Below, in pieces: positions 1 to 7,200 of a stretch of 8,601 nucleotides of DNA. Positions within the stretch are counted from its first letter, which is position 1. Every line of letters begins with the position of its first letter. Source of the stretch: Lentisphaeria bacterium (GTDB lineage Bacteria > Verrucomicrobiota > Lentisphaeria > Oligosphaerales > Oligosphaeraceae); contig JAKSPA010000063.1 in the NCBI GenBank assembly GCA_024405235.1, positions 1-8,601 on the forward strand, given 5' to 3'. The notes below the pieces were generated by a model. That model was not told the DNA's origin. It did not search any database and saw nothing but the letters and a program-made list of their open reading frames with translations. Made by a program: the position numbers and the translations under genes.

Positions 1-1743
1 CTTCCGAAAGACGTCAAGGAAATCGTCGCCAGAAACGACTTCGCTGGCGCACGTGACTACCTCCGCAAAATGACCGAAATTCGCGTCTACTCCGCGGAGC
101 TGGAAGCCTGCCTGAAGGACATCGAAACTGAACTGCTGAAGCTCGGTCTTGACGAACTGGATGTCAAGACGATGACAAAGCAAGTCCGCGAAAGCCTCCT
201 GAATGAGTTCTTCGCCGATGATTCTGTGACGCCGAACATCCTGCACGCAGGCGATGAATTCTCTCCCGACACGACCACCATCAACAATCTGTTTGGCACA
301 TTCAAGGAACGCCTCAGCACCTTCGGATGCTCGCAGGAACAGTGCGATTCCGTGATTGCCACTCTTTCCGAAAAGGCCATGCCGCTTCTGGATGGCAAAA
401 AGATTCCCGTGCAAGACACGGAACTTCCCGTTCCTCTCGCCCTTGGCACCTCTGAACTGAAGAATCGCTTCGACAAGCTGATCAACGACCTCGCGCATGA
501 TCTCATCGTGGTTCCCGAAATCCAATTCCACATCACCACGATGACCGACACGACCAATGAAAAAGTCGCGAAGAACGAATACAAGGACGCCCATATCTTC
601 CTGAAGAAATATCCTGTGACAGGCTTCAAGGAAATCGACGACCGTATTGAGGAGACACGCACCCGTCTGGACACTCTGCTCGTCACCCCCGCAGAGCTGC
701 AGTATCACATCCAGGCCATCAACGCCTCCATCAAAGGCTATTGCGAAAAGCAGGCCTTCGCCGAGGCCAGAATGGCCCTGAAGGAATACCCTCTCACTGG
801 CATCGAAAAGACCGACGTCGTTCTTGAGGCGACAAAGCAGAAGCTGCTCGACGACATCATCCGCCCCCACGAAATCGTCTTCCGCAAGGCGGAACTGACA
901 AAGGCCGCAATGGAAGCGCTGGCGAACAACGACTATCTCGGCGCACGCCTGACGATCGGCAACTATACGCTGACCGACGACGCCGTCGTCGCACAGGAAA
1001 TCACCTCCCTGAAGCAGGAGCTACTCGACAAAAAGGTCACGCCTGCCGAACTCAAATACTCCACTGGCATGCTGACGACCAAAGTCAATGAACTGCTGGC
1101 GCAGAACCTCTTTGACGACGCGCGCGAGTACATCATGACTTTCACCTACCTCAGCGAACCCGAAATCAACAAAGTGATCGATGATACAAAGCAGTCGCTG
1201 GTCAACGATGTCATCAATCCCGCTCATGTTCTCTTCTGCATCGACGCCATGCAGAAAACCGTCCGCGAAATCCTGCCGACAGGCGATTTCGACAAGGCGC
1301 GGATGTACGTCGAAGACTATCCGCTCGTCGGCATAGCCGCCGTCAATGAAGGCATAAAGATCGGCAAGGAGAACACTATCCTCAACGTCATCAATCCCGC
1401 TCACATCGCCGTCCGCGTGAAGGAACTGCGCACCAATGTCTATGCGGCGCTGGATGCCAAGAATCTTGACGGCGCACGGAAGGCCATCAAGGACTTCGGC
1501 GTCTGCGGCATCAAGGAAGTCGACGCCGTCGTCTTCGCCGTCAAGTGCGGCCTGCTGAACGTCCGTGTCAACGTCGAGACCTTCAAGGCGATCAAGGCCG
1601 ACTACACGAAGCAGATGGCCGATGCTCTTGCGGCAAAGGACTTCGCGAAGGCAAAGAAGATCATTGAAGACATCCAGAGGATTCCGGCCTACAGTGAAAT
1701 CATCGACCAGAATCTGGACGCCGCCATGGACGCCGCCATGGAA
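1..1743 (+). repeat. Array of 59-residue (177-bp) helical repeats within the large repeat protein
   Basis: Units start at 508 (58 residues, one deleted), 682, 859, 1036, 1213, 1390 and 1567. Positions 1-141 hold the last 47 residues of an earlier unit. Shared positions are Pro3 in most units, an aromatic or Leu at 26, Ala at 29 in all units, Arg at 30 in most, an aromatic near 36 and often Gly at 40, ending in a Lys/Leu-rich helix. Helix prediction by eye gives about three helices per unit. Copies are diverged in protein, but the 17-base string at 1210-1226 recurs exactly at 1387-1403, one 177-base period later. Positions 142-507 (122 residues) sit where two further units would fit and show weak similarity to each other at a 60-residue offset. 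They are probably two decayed units. Confidence 0.85.
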
Positions 1744-3459
1744 GTCGGCGCAGGCTCCGCCAGCGCACAGGAAGTCATCAATGAAACCAAAGAATACCTC
1801 TACTCCCTTATCGCCTATAGACGCGGCAATTACGAGGGTGAAGACATCGACGTCAACCGCGAAAAGAAGGCCAACTGGACAATCATCAAGGAATATCTCC
1901 AGATTGTCCAAAACAAACTCATCGACGATGACATGGACGTCGAAGACGCGAAGGCTCTGGTGGACTATGTGCTCAAGGGCTTTATGGAAAGCAAGCGTGT
2001 GCAGGACAAGCAGGGCGTCGAGCAAGATTGCCTGACGACCGCCGAATTGAACGACGAAATCGAACGGTTGCGGATCTCCCTGCGCGGAGACTTCACCGCC
2101 GCCCTCGCCGCTCAGGCGGAAGCCGACAAGGCCGCCGCAGGCGCCGCCGCTCGCAAGATCGCGGAGCAGGTCGCCAACGAGGCGCTCGCCTCCATTGATC
2201 TGGAAGGCAGCATCTTCGCACTGCAGGCGGAGGTCACAAAATCCTCCGACAAAGTGCTCACGCAGATTCTTGCAGAAGGCGTCCGCGTTCTGCGCTTGAT
2301 GTCGTTGGACCGCAAGAGCGTCACGCCCTCCAATGCGACCAGCCTGCTGGCTGCCGCGGCATACGCTGGCTATGATGAAGTGATGAATCTGGCCGTCACG
2401 TCCGGCGCCAACATCAACGGCTACAGCGTGAAGGATCCTCTGAAGCGCTCTCCTCTGCTGATGTCCATCGAAGGCGGCATGAAGGGTCATCCCATGGCCG
2501 TTCTCACCAAGGCGAATTTGAACTGCCTGGACACCAAGGGCCGCGGCACCGTCTACTATGCTGTGAAATACAACAATCCGAAATTCCTTGCTGACCTCCT
2601 GCGCCAGAAAGCCGCCTCACAGCTCGCCGACGAAAAGGGCATTACGCCACTGATGTTGGCTGCCGCCAACGGCAACGCAAACATGGTCACCGCTCTGATT
2701 CCCTTCAGCAACATCAACGAAAAGGACAAGGAGGGCAACACGGCCTTCCTGTGGGCGGCGAAATCCGCCAGTCTGAAGGCCGTCAAGGCGCTGGCATCGG
2801 CGAAGGCCGACGTCAAGATCGTCAACGCGGCTGGCGTCGGTGCAGTGGAGTTCGCGGCCTTCAACGAAGGGTCCATTGACCTGCTTGGCTATCTGATGAA
2901 CGAACTGGAGCTCCGCCCTGCAGAAAACCAGATCATAGCCATGATCAAGGACGGCAACATCGGCGCCATGAACCGCATGGCGAAATTCGCGAAGGCCTCC
3001 TTCGCGAACGAAGCCTTCCTGCTTGAGGCTATCAACGGCAACAACGCCGCAATGGTCAAGTTGCTGGTTGCCCAGGGGTGCGATCTCCATACCGAAAACG
3101 TCGGAAAGGCCCTGAAGGCTCTTAAGGAAAGAATCAAGGCCCTCGATGTTGACACAAAAACGGAAATCGACGTCGCTGCTATGACGGCGAAGTTCCGCGA
3201 GATTCTGGAAGAGAACGGCATCACCGAACTGAACTGCAATGAAGCGCAAAAGCTCCTCTGCGAGAAACTTATGGGAATTGACGTCAGTGAAATCCTGAAG
3301 AAACAGGGTATCATTGATCTGAATAGTCAGGAAGCCCAGCAGCAGGTTTGCGCAAAAGCCATTGAACTCTCCGAAAAGCGAAAGGCGGAAGAACGCCAGC
3401 AGTTCGCGGAACTCGTGGAATTCCTTGGCCAGCAGGGCATTGATGTGGATCTGATCTAA
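1..3459 (+). CDS. Large helical-repeat / ankyrin-repeat protein, 5' end missing
   Basis: The reading frame is open from the first base, so the ATG at 70 is internal and the true start lies upstream; 1152 residues are visible. Numbered from the window edge, residues 1-47 are the tail of one 59-residue helical repeat and 48-169 a divergent stretch about two repeats long. Residues 170-581 are seven clear repeats, 698-731 an Ala-rich helical segment, about 777-1035 ankyrin repeats, and 1067-1152 a duplicated C-terminal motif. No catalytic motif or membrane segment is visible. Ankyrin and alpha-helical repeats usually bind proteins, so a scaffold or adaptor role is the most that can be inferred; its location in the cell cannot be judged without the N-terminus. 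I do not recognise a named family for the 59-residue repeats. The gene ends in TAA just before a strong terminator, and the lipoprotein gene follows. Confidence 0.93.
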   Translation, partial: LPKDVKEIVARNDFAGARDYLRKMTEIRVYSAELEACLKDIETELLKLGLDELDVKTMTKQVRESLLNEFFADDSVTPNILHAGDEFSPDTTTINNLFGTFKERLSTFGCSQEQCDSVIATLSEKAMPLLDGKKIPVQDTELPVPLALGTSELKNRFDKLINDLAHDLIVVPEIQFHITTMTDTTNEKVAKNEYKDAHIFLKKYPVTGFKEIDDRIEETRTRLDTLLVTPAELQYHIQAINASIKGYCEKQAFAEARMALKEYPLTGIEKTDVVLEATKQKLLDDIIRPHEIVFRKAELTKAAMEALANNDYLGARLTIGNYTLTDDAVVAQEITSLKQELLDKKVTPAELKYSTGMLTTKVNELLAQNLFDDAREYIMTFTYLSEPEINKVIDDTKQSLVNDVINPAHVLFCIDAMQKTVREILPTGDFDKARMYVEDYPLVGIAAVNEGIKIGKENTILNVINPAHIAVRVKELRTNVYAALDAKNLDGARKAIKDFGVCGIKEVDAVVFAVKCGLLNVRVNVETFKAIKADYTKQMADALAAKDFAKAKKIIEDIQRIPAYSEIIDQNLDAAMDAAMEVGAGSASAQEVINETKEYLYSLIAYRRGNYEGEDIDVNREKKANWTIIKEYLQIVQNKLIDDDMDVEDAKALVDYVLKGFMESKRVQDKQGVEQDCLTTAELNDEIERLRISLRGDFTAALAAQAEADKAAAGAAARKIAEQVANEALASIDLEGSIFALQAEVTKSSDKVLTQILAEGVRVLRLMSLDRKSVTPSNATSLLAAAAYAGYDEVMNLAVTSGANINGYSVKDPLKRSPLLMSIEGGMKGHPMAVLTKANLNCLDTKGRGTVYYAVKYNNPKFLADLLRQKAASQLADEKGITPLMLAAANGNANMVTALIPFSNINEKDKEGNTAFLWAAKSASLKAVKALASAKADVKIVNAAGVGAVEFAAFNEGSIDLLGYLMNELELRPAENQIIAMIKDGNIGAMNRMAKFAKASFANEAFLLEAINGNNAAMVKLLVAQGCDLHTENVGKALKALKERIKALDVDTKTEIDVAAMTAKFREILEENGITELNCNEAQKLLCEKLMGIDVSEILKKQGIIDLNSQEAQQQVCAKAIELSEKRKAEERQQFAELVEFLGQQGIDVDLI
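1717..1740 (+). repeat. Perfect 12-bp tandem duplication in coding sequence
   Basis: The unit GACGCCGCCATG occurs twice in a row, adding the in-frame tetrapeptide DAAM twice at the end of the last 59-residue repeat. It is a likely recent slippage product that keeps the frame. Confidence 0.9.
2329..3105 (+). repeat. Ankyrin-repeat region of the large repeat protein
   Basis: About seven or eight ankyrin-type units of roughly 30-35 residues. The clearest is 2641-2736, with the classic TPLMLAAANGN helix start followed by a second helix and an N-I-N-E-K-D-K-E-G turn. The next unit begins at 2737 (NTAFLWAAK), and the last, 3001-3105, contains EAINGNNAAMVKLLVAQG. The first unit (from 2329) has LLAAAAYAGYDEV and ends in SGANIN. 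Units between 2836 and 3000 are degenerate. Ankyrin repeats form stacked helix pairs that bind other proteins; the partner is unknown. Confidence 0.85.
3199..3459 (+). repeat. Duplicated 30-residue motif at the C-terminus, two copies plus a partial third
   Basis: Copy one starts at 3199 (EILEENGITELN) and copy two at 3289 (EILKKQGIIDLN), exactly 90 bases apart. Both continue with a matching E-A-Q-x-x-x-C helix. A third, shortened version (EFLGQQGIDVDLI) starts at 3418 and forms the last residues of the protein. The pattern is a short helix, a Gly turn, then a second helix. Its function is unknown. Confidence 0.75.
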
Positions 3460-3467
3460 CCAAAGCC

Positions 3468-3509
3468 TCCAGGGGGCAGAAGCAAATTCTGTCCCCTGGA
3501 ACGTTTTTT
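3468..3509 (+). terminator. Strong intrinsic terminator after the repeat-protein gene
   Basis: The arms at 3468-3481 and 3487-3500 pair over 14 bp with a single G-U wobble, closing a five-base GCAAA loop. Three bases later comes a run of six T (3504-3509). This is a textbook rho-independent terminator eight bases after the TAA of the repeat-protein gene. It is odd because the Shine-Dalgarno of the next gene begins only three bases after the T run. It could therefore also work as an attenuator, or as a 3'-end stabilising hairpin with read-through. Confidence 0.88.
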
Positions 3510-3512
3510 CAG

Positions 3513-3518
3513 AAGGAG
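3513..3518 (+). promoter_or_regulatory. Shine-Dalgarno for the lipoprotein gene
   Basis: AAGGAG lies six bases before the ATG at 3525. It fixes that start and is the only strong Shine-Dalgarno among the three gene starts in the window. Confidence 0.85.
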
Positions 3519-3524
3519 TGCTTT

Positions 3525-3947
3525 ATGAATCAACACAAGCTGTTCAATTTCTGCCTCTTGGTCCTTTTGGCATCCATCCTCTGCACGGGATGTGCGGCGC
3601 TGAAAACACTCGGCGTGAGAAACAGAGATGCCAGCAAGGCCCAAGGAGAAGACATCGCAGCCGCTACCGGAAACGTGGCGGGAGCCACCAAAGATGAGAA
3701 TTTCATCTCTCGTCAGGAATATGAAGAAGCCATTGAAAAGATAAAGCAGGAGGCTGCGCAGGCAATCGCGGCAGCAAAGGCGGAAGCAGATGCGGCAATC
3801 GCCGAAGCGCAGAAGAAAGCTGAAGAAGCCATCGCCGCCAGTCAGCAGCAGTGTCCGACCGCTGGTCCCGAAACGCCGACTATGGAACAGGAGGAAACAC
3901 AGGAGCGTACTGTCGTTCCTCCATGGCTTCGTGACAAAAACAAATAG
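3525..3947 (+). CDS. Small predicted lipoprotein with an Ala-rich hendecad coiled coil
   Basis: 140 residues. Residues 1-22 form a signal peptide: a short basic start, a hydrophobic core (LLVLLASIL) and a lipobox-like CTGC with Cys23 as the predicted lipidated residue. Cys rather than Leu at -3 is unusual but tolerable. Residues 24-64 are a polar linker. Residues 67-110 are four tandem 11-residue units rich in Ala, Glu and Lys, predicted to be one long helix or coiled coil. The tail (111-140) is Pro/Glu-rich and ends in PPWLRDKNK. By analogy with Lpp-type proteins it may be anchored in the membrane and span part of the periplasm, probably at the outer membrane since +2 is Ala; this is inference, not homology. 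The start is fixed by a strong Shine-Dalgarno just after the upstream terminator, so expression probably depends on read-through. Confidence 0.85.
   Translation: MNQHKLFNFCLLVLLASILCTGCAALKTLGVRNRDASKAQGEDIAAATGNVAGATKDENFISRQEYEEAIEKIKQEAAQAIAAAKAEADAAIAEAQKKAEEAIAASQQQCPTAGPETPTMEQEETQERTVVPPWLRDKNK
3723..3854 (+). repeat. Four tandem 33-bp (11-residue) hendecad repeats
   Basis: The units are EEAIEKIKQEA, AQAIAAAKAEA, DAAIAEAQKKA and EEAIAASQQQC. Each has Ala-Ile at positions 3-4, and the first three end in Ala, with no insertions. An 11-residue period favours a right-handed coiled coil or a long amphipathic helix rather than a heptad coiled coil. Confidence 0.85.
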
Positions 3948-3988
3948 GCACTTGTTCATAATCCCTACGTAAATCATTAGTTGTTAGA

Positions 3989-4055
3989 CCACTGTAAAAA
4001 AAGTGGGGCATCGCGCACTGGGCTTGTATGGCCTATGTGCGCGATGTTTGCGTTT
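3989..4055 (+). terminator. Probable terminator hairpin after the lipoprotein gene
   Basis: The arms 4009-4018 and 4037-4046 (CATCGCGCAC / GTGCGCGATG) pair perfectly over 10 bp. The stem continues with five more pairs inside (4019-4023 with 4031-4035, one G-U) past a single bulged T, leaving a seven-base loop. It is followed by TTTGCGTTT, a weak T tract, and preceded by seven A (3996-4002), giving T7 on the minus strand. A small 5-bp hairpin (3989-3993 / 4002-4006) encloses that A run. This fits a terminator, possibly bidirectional. The interrupted plus-strand T tract leaves room for another role as structured RNA. Confidence 0.5.
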
Positions 4056-4212
4056 GGGGAGGCGCAAAATTCGATCCTGCAGTCCCATCCCTTCCACGTG
4101 GCCGCTAAGATTAAGGGAAAAAGAATGGGAAGAAAAAAGAAAAGAGGCGTAGGCGGATTATAGTATCCCACCCGCCCGATTTGGCCCAAAACGATTTTTC
4201 CAGCAATAGACT
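4047..4212 (+). other. Structured, purine-rich leader region before the SNF2 gene
   Basis: No gene is seen here. A second hairpin directly abuts the first (TTTGCG 4047-4052 with CGCAAA 4063-4068). The pyrimidine-rich 4083-4093 can pair with 4113-4117 and 4125-4130, giving 11 bp around a seven-base bulge. Positions 4113-4147 are almost all purine. CCACGTGG (4094-4101) is a perfect 8-bp palindrome. TATAGT at 4159-4164 resembles a -10 box, but no -35 partner is visible. The region must contain the SNF2 promoter if that gene is not read through from upstream. It may form a structured 5' leader, but no known riboswitch is recognised. Confidence 0.4.
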
Positions 4213-7200
4213 ATGCCTGCAAAGAAACAGAATACTCAAAGCGCCGCCCAGACAGCCATCATATCTGATGTTCTGGGACTCATTGGTCGTCCGGTGATGC
4301 ATCGTGACCTAATGAATGTTCTATCTCAGGCGGCTCACGGCGTATTTGAAGATTTCACGCGCCTTTCAGATGGCGAACTGGAATATCTGATCAAACCGCT
4401 GCTTGAATCAGGCGAAGTCAAGCAAGTCGATGAGACTCATATACTTCACCGTCCATTCTCTTCTGATGAAATGCGCGCGGTGCTTGCCAAGCCAGAATAT
4501 GCGCCGCTTCCAGAGGCGATTTCCGACGCTCTGCCCATCGTTTCGTCGACGGGATTCTGCGACGGAGACAATCTCCAGCGCGATTTGAGAATAGCGTTCT
4601 TCAGCGCGAACACGGATTTCCTCAACCGCACGCTTATGACAATGCGGCAGAATTTCCCAAAGGATTATACGACTGGCGCGCGTCTGGCGTTCCTTCTGGA
4701 CGAACCGGAAGAGTGGCTCCTTTCGCTGCCAGAGCCTTTCCTCATGCTTTGCGCATGGAAATTGGTACCCGTCGCGATGATGGTCTTGCATCCGCTCCGC
4801 ACACTTGCGCAGAAATTCTATACGCTGATTGAAAGAATGCAGCCGAATGTCCTGAGCGCGATGATTGACTACGCCATTCTCTGCGGCGATTGGCGCATTC
4901 TCGCACTCATGATGCGTCACCTTCCCGAAAACGCCGCTTCCAGAAAGATGCGTCTCGGATGGATCCGTTTCGTCTCCGGCCGCGACGACGAAGCGATTGT
5001 GAATTTCAAGGAGGCCCTTGATCTGGTGCGAGTCGATGCATATTCGCACAACAGCTATTTCCGCACGATCGGCGGCATTTTCGGCATCATGGCGCTGTTG
5101 CGTGAAGGCTCGTCTGCCTCTTTGCAGCTTGCTCAATCCTACGCCGCTTCCGCAATAAAGGACGATACGCCGCATCTGGTCATCTACAAGCTGCTTGAGC
5201 AGGTGTCGCAGGCGAAGGCGAATCCCGACCTGCCGCCGTTCCGTCCGAATTGGCAGTCCGAGAACCGCCTGAACAACGCCTTCGCCTGCATAGCGCACTA
5301 CTGGCTGACAGGCGCGCTTGATGGCGGGCAGCGTCTTCTTCTGGAGAGTTCCGCACAAGCCGCACGTAACAATGGATATATCTGGCTTGCAGAAGAATGC
5401 GAAGAACTGCTTTTGCGTCTTCACACCAATGGCACCACTTGCAACCGCTGGCATGACCAGCAGAATTCACGGCTGCCTTTCATGCTGGACTGCGTTCTCA
5501 CGCGAAACAGTTGGGTCGAAAGATTCAGTAAACTGGAACGCATGCTTGGCAACATGCCTGCTCGCACCGACACGCGTCTCGCATGGTTCGTCAATACGGA
5601 GCAGGCTTCGCAGGGCATTCTGACGGTCAAGCCGATAGAGCAGCATTCGACCAAGACAGGCAAGTGGACGAAGGGCCGCCGTTTCACTGCCTATCGCGAC
5701 AGAGACTACGGTTCCCTCATGACCTGTTCGGCCGAAAACGAATATTTCCTGACGGAGCTTACGCCGCAGGATAAATACGCCTGCGATATCCTTCGCGAGG
5801 CCGAAGATATTCTGAAGGGCGAGCCCGCCTATTCACGCAAGGCGTGGGGCGCCGTCATGCAGGCGCTGATCGGTCATCCGCGTCTCATTCTCGAAAATGG
5901 TGAAACGCGACCGCTGCACTGCATTCCCGTGGAACCAGTCGTCCGCGTCTCGAAATGCGAGGACGCCAGCCAATACAGCCTCTATCCAGAATCCGCCGAA
6001 GACGAAGACTACGTTGTCCGTCTTGAGCGCGGCGATCAGATTTGCGTTTACCAGTTTTCGCCTGCACTGAAAAAGCTGCGCAGCATCTTCCACGGCGATT
6101 TCCGCATTCCAGCGGAAGATGCGGCGGAGAATCAGAAAGTGCTTGACGAAATCACGAGCCATTTCCGCGTGATGTCCGACGAACCCCTCGAGGGCATTTC
6201 GCTTCCATACACGGAAACCGATTCGATGCCGTGCATCCAGCTGGTTCCAAGAGAGCGCGGCCTGCACGTTGAAATCATGGTGCGTCCGTTTGGCGTCGAC
6301 ATGCAGTATTATCAGCCTGGCGAAGGGCCGCTCGAATTCATCTACCAGGACCGCGGCACACCGAAGCGTCTGGTTCGTTCTCCCGAATTGGAACGCCAGC
6401 GTGCGGAGGAACTGATCGCGGAATGTCCGCGTCTCGCCGCAGGCATTCCCGACGGCGCATGGCAGTGGAATGTCGAAGGGCTGGCATGCTACGAACTGAC
6501 GCTGCAGCTTCGCGGACTTCTGGACAAATGCCATGTCCAGTGGCCTTCCGACCAGAAATTCGTCTGCCACAGGACACTTTCCATGAGCAACATTTCCCTG
6601 CATACGCAGAGTTATCTCTCGTGGTTCTCCGTCGAAGGAGAGGTTCATTTGGACGATACGGATGCGACCGCCTCGCTTTCGGAACTCATTCAGGCCGCAG
6701 GAGAGCGCAAGAATTTCATAACGCTTTCGGATGGACAGGTCGTGGCGCTTTCCGAAGGCCTGCGCAAGCATCTTGAGGAATTGGGCCGTCTTGGCGATCT
6801 GGTTCGTGAATCGAATGGCACTTTGCCAAACGGCAGTCTGCGCATCTGCCGCTTCCTGCTGCCCTTCCTCAGCGAAAGCATTGCAGAATTCCCTGGCGCG
6901 GAATTGCCTCCTGAATCCAACCAGTGGATTCAGCAGTACAATTCAGCCATGGAGCTCTCTTCAGACGTTCCTGAGAAGTTGAATGTCACTCTCAGACCAT
7001 ACCAGGAAACAGGTTTCCAGTGGCTTTCAAGACTGGATGCCGCGCAGGCAGGCGCATGCCTGGCGGACGACATGGGTTTGGGAAAGACCGTTCAGGCGAT
7101 CGCGCTGATCATGTCAAAAGCCGACGACGGTCCGTCGCTGATTGTCGCTCCGACTTCGGTCTGCGCGAACTGGCACGCCGAATTCAGCAAATTCGCGCCT

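Noticed and set aside
1046..1049. Similarity of the SNF2 DEAQ motif (residues 1046-1049 of the protein, bases 7348-7359) to an unusual helicase variant
   Set aside because: DEAQ is common at motif II in bacterial SNF2 proteins and is not a sign of an altered active site.
1021..2490. 489-codon open frame on the minus strand, opposite the repeat-protein gene
   Set aside because: The plus strand carries clear repeat structure over the same bases. The minus-strand product has the Val/Asp/Gly/Phe-rich composition typical of a shadow of Lys/Glu/Asp/Ala codons, and no domain is recognisable.
3931..3962. GTGACA and CATAAT as a promoter at the end of the lipoprotein gene
   Set aside because: The spacing is 20 bases, too long for a normal -35/-10 pair.
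4047..4100. TTCGATC within the intergenic region as a tRNA or tmRNA T-arm
   Set aside because: The flanking bases do not form the required 5-bp T stem, and no acceptor stem or CCA end matches.
3981..4163. 60-codon plus-strand frame in the intergenic region, ending in a basic tail
   Set aside because: It needs a TTG start, has no Shine-Dalgarno, crosses all the hairpins, and its basic tail simply reads the purine-rich tract.
4729..4830. Hydrophobic stretch near residues 173-205 of the SNF2 protein as a possible membrane helix
   Set aside because: It is interrupted by Lys, His and Arg and sits among soluble helical repeats; a buried helix is more likely.
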